DNA of 64,000 bases from Rhodovulum tesquicola (lineage in GTDB: Bacteria > Pseudomonadota > Alphaproteobacteria > Rhodobacterales > Rhodobacteraceae): the NCBI RefSeq assembly GCF_024128855.1, contig NZ_JAMYDV010000008.1, forward strand, positions 78,589-142,588. The letters are read 5' to 3'. The translations under genes were made by a program, and so were the position numbers. Every line of letters starts with the position of its first letter. The stretch's first letter is position 1. The notes below the pieces were generated by a model that worked only from the letters and a program-made list of their open reading frames with translations, did no database searches and was not told the DNA's origin. Below, one piece after another: positions 38,567-47,916 of this stretch.

Positions 38567-40558
38567 CTACTTCATCAGTTTCTTGGCGGCCGCAGCCACG
38601 GCCGCGGGCGTGATGCCGAACTGGGCATAAAGCGTCTCGGCCGGCGCCGAGGCGCCAAAGCTCGACATGCCCACGAAGGCGGACCTTTCGCCCAGCAGCG
38701 CCGCCCAGCCCTGTTCGATGGCGGCCTCGACACCCACGCGGGGCGCGCTGCCCAGCACGGCGGCCTTGTAGCCCGCGTCCTGCGCGGCGAAAAGCTCGAA
38801 ACAGGGCGCCGAGACGACGGCGGCCTTGATGCCCTCCTCGGCCAGCAGGTCGGCGGCCTTCATCGCGATCTCGACCTCGGATCCGGTGGCGATCAGCGTC
38901 ACGTCGCGCGCCCCGTCCGCCTCGCGCAGGACATAGGCGCCCTTCGCCACAAGGTTCTCGGCGCTATGCTCGGTGCGCAGGCAGGGCAGGTTCTGCCGCG
39001 ACAGCGCCATCAGGCTGGGCGTCTGGCTGGCGGTCGCCGCGATTTCCCAGCATTCCGCAGTTTCCACCACATCGGCGGGCCGGAACACGTTGAGATTGGG
39101 CATGGCGCGCAAGGACGCCAGATGCTCGACCGGCTGGTGGGTCGGGCCGTCCTCGCCCAGGCCGATGGAATCATGCGTCATCACATAGGTCACCGGCAGC
39201 CCCATCAGCGCCGACAGCCGGATCGCGGGCCGCGCGTAATCGGCAAAGACCAGGAACGTGCCGCCATAGGCGACAAAGCCCTTGTGCAGCGCGATCCCGT
39301 TCATCACCGCCGACATGCCGAATTCGCGGATGCCGTAATGGATGTAGCTGCCGGCGTAATTGTCCTTCGACATCGGCTGCATGCCCGCGGTGACGGTCAG
39401 GTTCGACCCCGTCAGGTCGGCCGAGCCGCCCGCCGTGTTGGGCAGCGTCGCGTTCACGACCTCCAGCGCCATCTCGCTGGCCTTGCGGGTCGCGACCTTG
39501 GGCGCCTCTGCCGACAGCTTGGCCTTGTAGGCCTCCATGGCCGTGGCCAGCGCCCCGGCATCGGGGGCCGCGATGGACCGCTCGAAGGCGCCCGCCTGCT
39601 CGGACACCGACAGCCGCGCCTCCCAGCCCTCGCGGGCGGCACGGCCGCGCGCGGCCACCGCGCCCCAGGCGTCATAGACCGCCTTGGGCAGGGTGAAGGC
39701 TTCATGCGGCCAGTCCAGCGCCGCGCGCGTCGCGGCGATCTCCTCGGCGCCCAGCGGCGCGCCATGGACCTTGTGGCTGCCCGCCTTGTTCGGCGCGCCC
39801 TGGCCGATCACCGTCCGGCACGCGATCAGCGAGGGGCGGGGATCCTGACGCGCGGCCTCGATGGCGGCGGCGACTGCCTCGCGGTCATGGCCGTCGACCG
39901 ATTGCACATGCCATTGCGCGGCGGCAAAGCGCGCCAGCTGGTCGGTCGAGGTCGACAGCTCGGTCGAGCCGTCGATGGTGATCTTGTTGTCGTCCCACAG
40001 CACGATCATCCGGCCCAGGCCCCAATGGCCCGCCATGTCGATCGCCTCGTGGCTGATGCCCTCCATCAGGCAGCCGTCGCCGGCGATGACATAGGTGTAA
40101 TGGTCCACCAGGTCGTCGCCGAAACGGGCATTGTGCATCCGCTCGGCCAGCGCCATGCCGACCGCGGTGGTGACACCCTGGCCCAGCGGCCCCGTGGTGG
40201 TCTCGATCCCGTCGGCATGGCCGTATTCCGGGTGCCCGGCGGTGCGATAGCCCCATTGGCGGAAGTTCTTCACCTGGTCCATGTCCATGTCGGCATAGCC
40301 CAGCATGTGGTTGATCGCGTAGATCAGCATGGACCCGTGCCCCGCCGACAGCACGAAGCGGTCGCGATCCTGCCAGGTCGGGCTGGAGGGGTCGACGTTC
40401 AGGAAGCGGTTGTAAAGCACGGCGGCCACATCGGCCATGCCCATCGGCATGCCCGGATGTCCGGAATTGGCGGCCTGCACCGCATCCATCGCCAGCACCC
40501 GGATGGCGGTGGCCATCAGCGCCTCGGCGCCGGTGTCGATCTTCTTGGGGGCGTTCAT
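38567..40558 (-). CDS. tkt: Transketolase (cbbT)
   Basis: A 663-residue thiamine diphosphate enzyme that moves two-carbon units between sugar phosphates to regenerate pentoses. Visible blocks are [37 protein letters not shown], the ThDP/Mg motif around [30 protein letters not shown] and [18 protein letters not shown]. Full length. It is 13 bases after cbbP. Confidence 0.96.
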   Translation of the reverse strand: MNAPKKIDTGAEALMATAIRVLAMDAVQAANSGHPGMPMGMADVAAVLYNRFLNVDPSSPTWQDRDRFVLSAGHGSMLIYAINHMLGYADMDMDQVKNFRQWGYRTAGHPEYGHADGIETTTGPLGQGVTTAVGMALAERMHNARFGDDLVDHYTYVIAGDGCLMEGISHEAIDMAGHWGLGRMIVLWDDNKITIDGSTELSTSTDQLARFAAAQWHVQSVDGHDREAVAAAIEAARQDPRPSLIACRTVIGQGAPNKAGSHKVHGAPLGAEEIAATRAALDWPHEAFTLPKAVYDAWGAVAARGRAAREGWEARLSVSEQAGAFERSIAAPDAGALATAMEAYKAKLSAEAPKVATRKASEMALEVVNATLPNTAGGSADLTGSNLTVTAGMQPMSKDNYAGSYIHYGIREFGMSAVMNGIALHKGFVAYGGTFLVFADYARPAIRLSALMGLPVTYVMTHDSIGLGEDGPTHQPVEHLASLRAMPNLNVFRPADVVETAECWEIAATASQTPSLMALSRQNLPCLRTEHSAENLVAKGAYVLREADGARDVTLIATGSEVEIAMKAADLLAEEGIKAAVVSAPCFELFAAQDAGYKAAVLGSAPRVGVEAAIEQGWAALLGERSAFVGMSSFGASAPAETLYAQFGITPAAVAAAAKKLMK

Positions 40559-40571
40559 GTCGCTTGCCTCC

Positions 40572-41444
40572 TCAGGCGCGTTTCGATTCGGACACCAGAC
40601 GCTCGATCATCGGCGTCAGGATCAGCTGCATCGCAAGGTCCAGCTTGCTGCCCGGCACGACGATCGAGTTCGCCCGGCTCATCCAGGAGCCATGGATCAT
40701 CGAGACCAGATAGGAAAAGTCGATGCCGCGGGGGTTCTTGAACCGGATCACCACCAGGCTTTCATCGGCCGTCGGGATCCAGCGCGCCACCAGCGGGTTC
40801 GAGGTGTCGACCACCGGCACGCGCTGGAAGTTGATGTCGGTCTCGGTGAATTGCGGGATGATGCAATGCACATAGGCATGCATCCGGCGCAGGATCACGT
40901 CGGTCACGGCCTCGGTGGTGTAGCCGCGCTTTTCCTTGTCGCGGTGGATCTTCTGGATCCATTCCAGGTTGATGACCGGCACCACGCCGATCTTCAGATC
41001 CGCATGCCGGGGCAGGTTCACCTCGTCATTGACCACCGCGCCATGCAGCCCCTCGTAGAACAGCAGGTCCGAGCCCTCCTCGAAGGGCGCCCAGTCGGTG
41101 AACTCGCCCGGCGGGACGCCGTAAAGCTCGGCCTCGTCATTGTCGTGGACATAGTGGCGCGTGCGCCCCGTGCCGGTCTCGCCATATTCGCGGAACACGC
41201 GCTCCAGCTCCTTCAGCTCGTTGGCCTCATAGCTGAAATGGCTGAAGGTCGAATCGCCCTCGGCATAGCGCCGGTCGAGTTCCGCCTTCATGTCCTTGCG
41301 GTTGAACTTGTGAAAGGCGTCGCCCTCGATCGACACGGCCTTCACGCCCTCGCGGCGGAAGATCTGGTCGAAGGTGTGCTTGACCGTCGAGGTGCCGGCG
41401 CCAGACGAACCGGTGACCGAGATGATCGGGTGTTTCTTGCTCAT
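40572..41444 (-). CDS. cbbP: Phosphoribulokinase
   Basis: A 290-residue class I (proteobacterial) PRK that makes ribulose 1,5-bisphosphate, the RuBisCO substrate. The Walker-like loop [10 protein letters not shown] is at 11-20. The lid and substrate residues lie in [24 protein letters not shown] and HYVHDNDEA. Its presence with CbbM shows a complete Calvin entry point. Class I PRKs are often activated by NADH. Confidence 0.97.
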   Translation of the reverse strand: MSKKHPIISVTGSSGAGTSTVKHTFDQIFRREGVKAVSIEGDAFHKFNRKDMKAELDRRYAEGDSTFSHFSYEANELKELERVFREYGETGTGRTRHYVHDNDEAELYGVPPGEFTDWAPFEEGSDLLFYEGLHGAVVNDEVNLPRHADLKIGVVPVINLEWIQKIHRDKEKRGYTTEAVTDVILRRMHAYVHCIIPQFTETDINFQRVPVVDTSNPLVARWIPTADESLVVIRFKNPRGIDFSYLVSMIHGSWMSRANSIVVPGSKLDLAMQLILTPMIERLVSESKRA

Positions 41445-41463
41445 GTCTATCCTCCCAGGGGCT

Positions 41464-42471
41464 TCAGACGCGGAACAGGCCGCGATTGCCGAACAGTGCG
41501 TTGACCTCCTGTTCGGGAAGGTCGTGATAGGCGGCGACGCGGCTGACCTTGTCGGTCGAGCCGAAGACGAAGGGCGTGCGGGCATGCAGCTCGGTCGCGG
41601 TCTTGTCGAGGATGCGGTCCTGCGCATCCGTCGCCGACCCGCCCGCCTGCTCGATGACAAAGGCGATGGGCGCGCATTCGTAGACCATGCGCAGCCGGCC
41701 CTTCTCATAGCCCTTGCGCGAGTCGCCGGGATACAGGAACACGCCGCCCCGGCTGATGATCCGGTGCGTCTCGGCCACCAGCGAGGCCACCCAGCGCATG
41801 TTGAAATTCTTCTCGCGCGGGCCTTCGTCGCCCGCGATGCAATCGTCGATATAGGCCCGGATCGGCTTGGCCCAGTGGCGGTAGTTCGAGGCGTTGATCG
41901 CGAATTCGCGCGCGTTCGTCGGCACCTTCACCGCCTCCTGCACCAGCACGAACTGCTTGCTGTCGGGGTCCAGCAGGTATTCCTGCGTGCCCTTGCCGAA
42001 GGTGACGACCAGCATGGTCTGCGGCCCGAAGATGATATAGCCGCCGCCGATCTGCTCATGCGCGGGTCGCAGGAAGCTGGCATCGCCGTCCTCCCTGGCC
42101 TCGAAGATCGAGAAGATCGTGCCGATCGACACGTTGACCTCGATATTCGACGACCCGTCCAGCGGGTCGATCGCCAGCGCGAAGCGGCCCTCGGGGTCAA
42201 GCTCGACCACGCTGTCCTGTTCCTCCGAGGCGTACCAGCGCACATCCGCCGTGGCCAGGCGCCGGGCAAAGGCCTCGTCGGCCAGCACGTCCAGCGCCTT
42301 CTGCGTGTCGCCGCCGGTATTCTCGCCGACCTCCGCGCCCAGCGCACCGCCCAGCGGCCCGCGCTGGATCGTGTTGGACAGGTCGGCGCCGACCTCGCAA
42401 AGCGCGTTCATCAGCGGCTGAAGCGCGGCGGGGATATGCTGCAAATCCCGGATCGGATTCTTCGTCTGCAT
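41464..42471 (-). CDS. cbbF: Class I fructose-1,6-bisphosphatase
   Basis: A 335-residue Mg-dependent phosphatase giving fructose-6-phosphate (and probably sedoheptulose-7-phosphate). Metal-site blocks are [20 protein letters not shown] and [15 protein letters not shown]; a substrate block is [23 protein letters not shown]. It is the first gene of the cbb operon, divergent from cbbR across 104 bases. Confidence 0.96.
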   Translation of the reverse strand: MQTKNPIRDLQHIPAALQPLMNALCEVGADLSNTIQRGPLGGALGAEVGENTGGDTQKALDVLADEAFARRLATADVRWYASEEQDSVVELDPEGRFALAIDPLDGSSNIEVNVSIGTIFSIFEAREDGDASFLRPAHEQIGGGYIIFGPQTMLVVTFGKGTQEYLLDPDSKQFVLVQEAVKVPTNAREFAINASNYRHWAKPIRAYIDDCIAGDEGPREKNFNMRWVASLVAETHRIISRGGVFLYPGDSRKGYEKGRLRMVYECAPIAFVIEQAGGSATDAQDRILDKTATELHARTPFVFGSTDKVSRVAAYHDLPEQEVNALFGNRGLFRV

Positions 42472-42575
42472 AGTTTTCTCCCGAATCTGGCGGCGGGATG
42501 CCGATGCCGGTTGCTAGATGAGAACGCGCCCTGTACAGAATTTAAAAACTTCGAAGCTGCGTTAGAAAAAATTTA
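42472..42575. promoter_or_regulatory. cbbF-cbbR divergent control region
   Basis: This 104-base gap separates cbbF and cbbR. Next to cbbR it is very A/T-rich for this genome, with a perfect CTTCGAAG palindrome at 42549-42556 flanked by TTTAAAAA on one side and AAAAAATTTAA on the other. LysR-type CbbR proteins bind A/T-rich T-N11-A sites here. I could not fix the exact operator or promoter hexamers. Confidence 0.55.
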
Positions 42576-43496
42576 ATGCCCAAGCCCGAAGCCGTCACCC
42601 TCAAGCAACTCAGGGCCTTGCAGGCCGTGGCCGAGCATGGATCGCTGACCGCGGCGGCTGAGGCAATTCGCCTCACCCCGCCCGCGGTCCACAGCCAGCT
42701 GCGCCAGCTCGAATCCAGCTTCAACGCCCGCCTCCTGGAACGCGGGCCGCAGGGCGGCGCGCGGCTGACCCGCCAGGGCGAGGCGGTGCTGGTCGGCGCC
42801 CGCGCCATCGAGACCGCGCTGGAGGCCTGCGCCGACCATGTCCGCGCGATCAACGAGGGGATGGAGGGGATGGTCACCCTCGGCGTGGTCGCCACCGCCC
42901 GCTATTTCGCGCCCCGCCTCGTCGCCGAGTTGCAGCGCGCCTTCTCCACCGTCGATGTCATCCTGCGCGTGGGCAGCCGCGACGAGATCGTGAACGCCCT
43001 GGCCAGCGCCAGCGTCGATCTCGCGATCATGGGCCGCCCGCCGCGCCATCCCGAGGTGCAGGCCACCGTGCTCGGCCCGCATCCCTATATCCTGATCGCG
43101 CGGCCCGGCCATCCGCTGGCCGCGCAGGGGCGGGTGGCGCCCGAGGCGATCATGTCCCAGCCCGTCGTCACCCGCGAAGAGGGATCGGGCACCCGCATCC
43201 TGTTGGAACGCTATCTCGAACGGCTGGGCCGCGGCCGCCCCGCCCGGGTGATCGAGGTCGATGGCGACGAGACGATGAAACAGGCGGTCATGGCGGGGCT
43301 GGGCATCGCGCTGATCTCGCGCCACACCGTGATCGAGGAATTGCGCGCGCACCGCCTGGTCGAGCTGGAGGCCGAGGCGCTGCCGCTGGTGCGCCAATGG
43401 TTCCTCGTGCATCGCGCCGATACCGCCCTCAGCGCGGCGGGGCGGCGCGTGCATGGCCATATCGTCGGGCGGCAGGGCGGCTTCCTGCCGAAATGA
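42576..43496 (+). CDS. cbbR: LysR-type regulator CbbR
   Basis: A 306-residue LysR regulator with N-terminal winged helix (LKQLRALQAVAEHGSLTAAA, PPAVHSQLRQLE) and a substrate-binding domain (GLGIALISRHTVIEE). CbbR proteins activate cbb operons in response to metabolites such as RuBP, ATP or NADPH. Position and divergence from cbbF support the assignment. The ATG is directly after an A/T-rich tract with a weak ribosome site. Confidence 0.94.
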   Translation: MPKPEAVTLKQLRALQAVAEHGSLTAAAEAIRLTPPAVHSQLRQLESSFNARLLERGPQGGARLTRQGEAVLVGARAIETALEACADHVRAINEGMEGMVTLGVVATARYFAPRLVAELQRAFSTVDVILRVGSRDEIVNALASASVDLAIMGRPPRHPEVQATVLGPHPYILIARPGHPLAAQGRVAPEAIMSQPVVTREEGSGTRILLERYLERLGRGRPARVIEVDGDETMKQAVMAGLGIALISRHTVIEELRAHRLVELEAEALPLVRQWFLVHRADTALSAAGRRVHGHIVGRQGGFLPK

Positions 43497-43519
43497 CGCC
43501 CGTTCCCCGCGACCGGCCC

Positions 43520-43550
43520 TTGACCTTCCCGTAACTGGAACCCCTATCTC
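43520..43550 (+). promoter_or_regulatory. CueR-type promoter of copA (TTGACC-N19-TATCTC)
   Basis: The -35 is TTGACC at 43520-43525 and the -10 is TATCTC at 43545-43550, with a 19-base spacer, the long spacing typical of MerR-family-activated promoters. The spacer holds the dyad CTTCCCGTAACTGGAACC (with the -35), close to known CueR operators. It should be activated by the CueR encoded at the end of this operon. Confidence 0.8.
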
Positions 43551-43577
43551 GGGTGCATCCGGACCCGGGAGATCAGG

Positions 43578-46034
43578 ATGGACGCGACCGTTTCCACCAC
43601 GACCACCACGCGGCTGCGGCTCGAGGGGCTGCATTGCGCCGGCTGCGTGCGCCGGGTCGAACGCGCGCTGGCCGACCAGCCCGGCGTCGCAGCCGCCCGC
43701 GTCAACCTCGCCACCGCCACCGCCGAGGTGGATCATGGCGGCGCGGTCGCGCCGCTGGTCGCCGCCGTCGAATCCATCGGCTTCGGTGTCTCCCGCACCG
43801 AGATCGCGCTGGCCGTCGAGGGCGCGACCTGCGCCTCCTGCGTCGCCCGGATCGAACGCGCGCTTCTCGCGCTGCCGGGTGTCACCGCGGCCCGCATGAA
43901 CCTCGCCACCGGCGAGGCCCGCGCGCAGGTGATCGCGGGGCTGGCCGATGCCGCAACGCTCGCCCGCGCGCTGGCCGAGGCCGGTTATCCCGCCACCCCG
44001 CTGGCGGGCACCTCCCGCGACCCCGGCGCCGCCCAGGCGGCCGAGGCCCGCGCGCTGGCCCGCCGCACGCTGCTGGCCGCGGCGCTCGCCCTGCCGGTCT
44101 TCGCCATCGAGATGGGCGGCCACATGATCCCCGGCTTTCACGCCGCGCTGGCCGGGATCGCGGGCGACCAGCCGCTGCGCGTGCTCTCCTTCCTGCTGAC
44201 CAGCGCGATCCTTGCCGGGCCGGGGCGCGTCTTCTTCGCCCGCGGCCTGCCGCTCCTGCTCAGGGGGGCGCCCGACATGAACGCGCTGGTGGCGCTGGGC
44301 ACCGGCGCCGCCTGGGGGTTTTCCACCATCGCGACCTTCGCCCCCGGCCTGCTGCCCCCCGGCACCGCGCATGTCTATTTCGAGGCCGCGGCGGTGATCG
44401 TCACGCTGGTCCTGCTGGGCCGCACGCTGGAGGCCCGCGCCAAGGGGCGCACCGGGGCTGCGATCCGGCGGCTGATGGCCCTGCGCCCCGCCACCGCCCG
44501 CGTGGTCACCGCCGCGGGCATCGAGGATCGCCCGGTCGAGGCGCTGGTGCCCGGCGACCTGATCGAGGTTCTGCCCGGCGAGCGTTTCGCCACCGATGGC
44601 GAGCTGGTCGAGGGGCAGGGGCCGGTCGACGAATCCATGCTGACGGGCGAGCCGATGCCGGTGGACAAGTCCCCCGGCGATCCGGTCACCGGCGGCACCG
44701 TGAACGGCCCCGCGGCACTGCGCTTCCGCGCGACGGCGGTGGGGGCGGACACCGCGCTTGCCCGGATCGTGGCCCTGGTCGAGACCGCACAGGGCGCGAA
44801 GCTGCCGGTGCAGGCGCTGGCCGACCGGGTAACCGGCATCTTCGTGCCCGTCGTTCTGGCCGTCGCCGCCGTCACCGTCGCGCTGTGGCTGGCCCGTGGT
44901 CCTGCCCCCGCGCTGGGGCTGGCGCTGGTCGCGGGCGTCTCGGTCCTCATCATCGCCTGCCCCTGCGCGATGGGGCTGGCCACGCCCACCTCGGTCATGG
45001 TCGGCACGGGCCGCGCGGCCGAAATGGGCGTGCTGTTCCGCAAGGGCGCGGCGCTTCAGGCGCTGGCGGGCGTGACGACCGTGGCCTTCGACAAGACCGG
45101 CACGCTGACCGAGGGACACCCGGCGGTGACCGAGGTGGCACTTGCCCCCGGCGTCACCCGGGACGAGGCGCTGCGCCTTGCCGCCGCACTCGAGTCCCGC
45201 TCCGAACACCCCATCGCCCGCGCGATCCTGAACGCCGCCCCCGTCCCTGCGCCCGAGGCCGAAGGGGTCGAGGCGCTGCCGGGCTTCGGTCTCAGGGGCC
45301 GGGTCGAGGGTGCCGACATCCTTGTCGGCGCCGCCCGGCTGATGGACCAGCACGCCATCGCCCCCGGCGATCTGGCAGGCCCCGCCGCCCGCATCGCGGC
45401 CAGCGGCGCAACGCCGGTCCATGTCGCCCGCGACGGTCGCGCGATTGCGGTCCTCGCGCTGGCCGACCCGGTCCGGCCCACCGCCCGGGCCGCCATCGCC
45501 ACGCTGCACGCCATGGGCGTGCGGACCGCGCTCATCACCGGCGATACCGAGGCGACCGCGCGCGCCGTCGCCGCCGAACTGGGCATCGACCGGGTGACCG
45601 CGGGCGTGCTGCCCGGCGGCAAGGTCGCGGCGCTCGAGGCGTTGCGCGCCGATGGCCCGCTGGCCTTCGTGGGCGACGGGCTGAACGACGCCCCCGCGCT
45701 GGCCGCCGCCGATATCGGCATCGCCATCGGCACCGGCACCGATGTCGCGATCGAGGCGGCGGATGTGGTGCTGATGGCGGGCGATCCGCAGGGCGTGGCC
45801 GAGGCGCTGAACCTCAGCCGCCGGACGATGCGCAACATCCGCCAGAACCTGTTCTGGGCCTTCGCCTACAACACCGCGCTGATCCCGGTGGCGGCAGGGC
45901 TGCTCTGGCCGCTCTGGGGGGTGCTGCTCTCGCCGATGCTGGCGGCGGGGGCGATGGCGGCCTCCAGCCTGTTCGTGCTGTCGAACGCGCTGCGGCTGCG
46001 CCGGCTTCGCCCCGTGACCGGGAGGGTCGCATGA
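43578..46034 (+). CDS. copA: Copper-translocating P1B-type ATPase
   Basis: An 818-residue copper exporter. It has two N-terminal metal-binding domains (C20-A-G-C23 and C85-A-S-C88) and about eight membrane helices. The actuator TGEP is at 357-360, the ion-path CPC at 461-463 and the phosphorylation site DKTGTLT at 505-511. The nucleotide-binding HP is in SEHPIA, and the hinge is GDGLNDAPAL. It pumps Cu(I) out of the cytoplasm. It overlaps cueR by 4 bases. Confidence 0.96.
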   Translation: MDATVSTTTTTRLRLEGLHCAGCVRRVERALADQPGVAAARVNLATATAEVDHGGAVAPLVAAVESIGFGVSRTEIALAVEGATCASCVARIERALLALPGVTAARMNLATGEARAQVIAGLADAATLARALAEAGYPATPLAGTSRDPGAAQAAEARALARRTLLAAALALPVFAIEMGGHMIPGFHAALAGIAGDQPLRVLSFLLTSAILAGPGRVFFARGLPLLLRGAPDMNALVALGTGAAWGFSTIATFAPGLLPPGTAHVYFEAAAVIVTLVLLGRTLEARAKGRTGAAIRRLMALRPATARVVTAAGIEDRPVEALVPGDLIEVLPGERFATDGELVEGQGPVDESMLTGEPMPVDKSPGDPVTGGTVNGPAALRFRATAVGADTALARIVALVETAQGAKLPVQALADRVTGIFVPVVLAVAAVTVALWLARGPAPALGLALVAGVSVLIIACPCAMGLATPTSVMVGTGRAAEMGVLFRKGAALQALAGVTTVAFDKTGTLTEGHPAVTEVALAPGVTRDEALRLAAALESRSEHPIARAILNAAPVPAPEAEGVEALPGFGLRGRVEGADILVGAARLMDQHAIAPGDLAGPAARIAASGATPVHVARDGRAIAVLALADPVRPTARAAIATLHAMGVRTALITGDTEATARAVAAELGIDRVTAGVLPGGKVAALEALRADGPLAFVGDGLNDAPALAAADIGIAIGTGTDVAIEAADVVLMAGDPQGVAEALNLSRRTMRNIRQNLFWAFAYNTALIPVAAGLLWPLWGVLLSPMLAAGAMAASSLFVLSNALRLRRLRPVTGRVA

Positions 46035-46462
46035 ATATCGGACAGGTGGCCGAGCGCACCGGGCTGCCGCCCAAGACCATCCGCTATTACGAGGAGATCG
46101 GCCTGATCCGCCCGATGCGGGGGGATAACGGCTATCGCCATTTCTCCGAACGCGACGCCCATAACCTCGCCTTCCTCGGCCGGGCGCGCAGCTTGGGCTT
46201 CACCATCGAGGAATGCCGGGTCCTGCTGGCGCTTTACGCCGACAAGGGCCGGGCCAGCGCCGATGTGAAGCGTCTGGTGCAGGACCACCTGGCCCAGATC
46301 GACGCCAAGATCGCCGAACTGCACGAGATGCGCGCGACGCTGTCCGACCTGGTCGATGCCTGCGCGGGCGATCACCGGCCCGATTGCCCGATCCTGCGCG
46401 GTCTGGCGGGCGAGCAGGGCCGGGCGGGCGATGCCGACGAAAGTCCGATGAAAGTCCGATGA
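46031..46462 (+). CDS. cueR: MerR-family copper-responsive regulator CueR/HmrR
   Basis: A 143-residue MerR protein with N-terminal HTH (MNIGQVAERTGLPPKTIRYYEE), a long dimerisation helix and the Cu(I)-binding loop C111-AGDHRPD-C119, spacing as in CueR. It activates copA via the long-spacer promoter upstream. The start codon overlaps the copA stop. The last residues (ESPMKVR) are encoded by an 11-base tandem repeat that runs past the stop. Confidence 0.93.
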   Translation: MNIGQVAERTGLPPKTIRYYEEIGLIRPMRGDNGYRHFSERDAHNLAFLGRARSLGFTIEECRVLLALYADKGRASADVKRLVQDHLAQIDAKIAELHEMRATLSDLVDACAGDHRPDCPILRGLAGEQGRAGDADESPMKVR

Positions 46463-46482
46463 AAGTCCGATGGAATTCCGAT
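46439..46482 (+). repeat. 11-base tandem repeat across the cueR 3' end
   Basis: Three exact copies of GAAAGTCCGAT (46439-46471) and a fourth degenerate copy (GGAATTCCGAT, 46472-46482). Because 11 is not a multiple of 3, gain or loss of a unit shifts the reading frame and changes the CueR C-terminus. Confidence 0.8.
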
Positions 46483-46562
46483 TTCCGGATTCCCCCTCTG
46501 CCACCGCCCGACGGACGATCAGGGCCTTTCACATTTCCCGCCGATGCGCTAGGCATGACCCA

Positions 46563-46740
46563 CTTCGGTTCCACCCCGCAAGGGGCGGATGAAAAGGGAA
46601 CGCGGTGCGCCCGGCAACGGGCAATTCCGCGGCTGCCCCCGCAACTGTAGGCGGAGAGCGCGGCTGACAGGTGCCACTGGGCGCAATGCCCCGGGAAGGC
46701 CAGCCAAGCGATGACCCGCAAGCCAGGAGACCTGCCGAGG
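46563..46740 (+). ncRNA. Cobalamin (adenosylcobalamin) riboswitch
   Basis: The conserved core elements are present in order: GAAAAGGGAACGCGGTGC, the B12-box-like GCTGCCCCCGCAACTGTA, then AAGGCCAGC and GACCCGCAAGCCAGGAGACC. A closing P1 stem can be drawn between CTTCGG (46563-46568) and CCGAGG (46735-46740). It should repress the downstream transport operon when B12 is plentiful. A GC hairpin (CCGGG at about 46756, CCCGG at about 46772) directly after it, touching a GGAGG, is a plausible expression platform. Confidence 0.93.
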
Positions 46741-46795
46741 CAAGATCACCCTGTCCGGGCGCGGGGCGCGACCCGGAGGCGGCCAGACCGCAGAG

Positions 46796-46927
46796 GTGGC
46801 ATCGTGCACCGTCTGCGTCAGGCCCCTGCGCCCGTCCGGACAGATGATGAAGGGCGAGGGGACCGCGGCCATGTGTGCCGAACGAATTGTCGAACCCGCA
46901 GGACGCGGGCAGGGGTGGCGGCGATGA
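46796..46927 (+). CDS. Possible 43-residue leader peptide between riboswitch and btuC
   Basis: A GTG-initiated frame of 43 codons whose TGA overlaps the btuC ATG (ATGA), as every other junction in this operon nearly does. The peptide begins VASCTVCVRPLRP and has a C-x-x-C pair at 4-7 and a third Cys at 27. The ribosome site is weak (GGAGG is 16 bases away). It may couple riboswitch output to btuC translation, or be chance; I cannot tell. Confidence 0.3.
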   Translation: MASCTVCVRPLRPSGQMMKGEGTAAMCAERIVEPAGRGQGWRR

Positions 46928-47916
46928 GCTTTCGGGCGCTGATCGTCGCGCTGTCCGCACTGGTCGCGGCGCTGTTCCTGGCCGCGCTGCTGGTCGGCCC
47001 GGCCGGGCTGGCCCCGGGCGAAAGCCTTGGCGCGCTGGTCACCGGGCAGGGCGATGCCGCCGCGCTGGTGATGCGCGAGATCCGGCTGCCCCGCGCCATC
47101 CTCGCGGTGCTGGTGGGCGCAAGCCTCGGCCTGTCGGGGGCCGCATTGCAGGGCTATCTGCGCAATCCGCTGGCCGAACCGGGGCTGATCGGGGTGTCGG
47201 CCTCGGCCGCGCTGGGGGCGGTGATCGCGTTGCAGACCGGGCTGGCGGCGGCGCATGCGCTGGCGCTGCCGGGGCTGGCGCTGGCCGGTGCGCTGGTCGC
47301 GGTGCTGCTTCTGCTGGTGCTGGCAGGCCCGCGGGGCGGGGCCTTCACGCTGATCCTTGCGGGCATCGCGCTGTCCTCGCTGGCCGGCGCGTTGACGGCG
47401 CTGGTGCTGAACCTGTCACCCAACCCCTATGCGGCCGCCGATATCGTGTTCTGGATGATGGGGTCGCTCGCGGACCGGTCCTTTACCCATGTCTGGCTGG
47501 CGCTGCCGCTGACGCTGCTGGGCTGGCTTCTGATCGCGGGGCTGGGCCGCGGCCTTGACGCGCTGACGCTGGGCGAGGATGCGGCCGAGGCGCTGGGCAT
47601 CCGGCTCTCGCGGCTGCGGCTGGCACTGGTGCTGGGGGTTGCGGCCTCGGTCGGTGCGGGCGTGGCGGTGGCGGGGGCCATCGGCTTCGTCGGGCTGATC
47701 GTGCCGCATCTGCTGCGCCCGCTGGTCGGCGCGCGGCCCGGGCGGCTTCTGCTGGCCTCGGCGCTGGGGGGGGCGGCGCTGCTGCTGGCCTCGGATCTTG
47801 CGGTGCGGCTGATCCTGCCGGATCGAGACCTGAAGCTCGGCGTGCTGACCGCCATCCTCGGTGCGCCGCTGTTCTTCCACCTGATCTACAAGACACGGCG
47901 CGAGGCGGGCGTATGA
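46924..47916 (+). CDS. btuC: FecCD-family ABC permease, probable B12 transporter
   Basis: A 330-residue membrane protein with about ten helices, FecCD/BtuC family. Typical blocks are REIRLPRAILAVLVGASLGL, ALQGYLRNPLAEPGLIGVSA, the coupling-helix region DALTLGEDAAEALGIRLSRL, and GFVGLIVPHLLRPLVG. These permeases import cobalamin, heme or siderophores. The cobalamin riboswitch directly upstream argues for B12. The start MSFRALI at 46924 is preferred over reading through the riboswitch. Confidence 0.88.
   Translation: MSFRALIVALSALVAALFLAALLVGPAGLAPGESLGALVTGQGDAAALVMREIRLPRAILAVLVGASLGLSGAALQGYLRNPLAEPGLIGVSASAALGAVIALQTGLAAAHALALPGLALAGALVAVLLLLVLAGPRGGAFTLILAGIALSSLAGALTALVLNLSPNPYAAADIVFWMMGSLADRSFTHVWLALPLTLLGWLLIAGLGRGLDALTLGEDAAEALGIRLSRLRLALVLGVAASVGAGVAVAGAIGFVGLIVPHLLRPLVGARPGRLLLASALGGAALLLASDLAVRLILPDRDLKLGVLTAILGAPLFFHLIYKTRREAGV

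Noticed and set aside
42573..45509. A 978-codon open frame on the minus strand across cbbR and copA
   Set aside because: It is antisense to two genes with clear family motifs, its composition is G/R/H/Q-rich noise and it has no recognisable domain. High GC content keeps such frames open.
46711..46923. Extension of the btuC reading frame upstream through the riboswitch
   Set aside because: The extra 71 residues are Arg/Pro-rich, would be encoded by riboswitch sequence and do not resemble a permease N-terminus; the start at 46924 fits the family.
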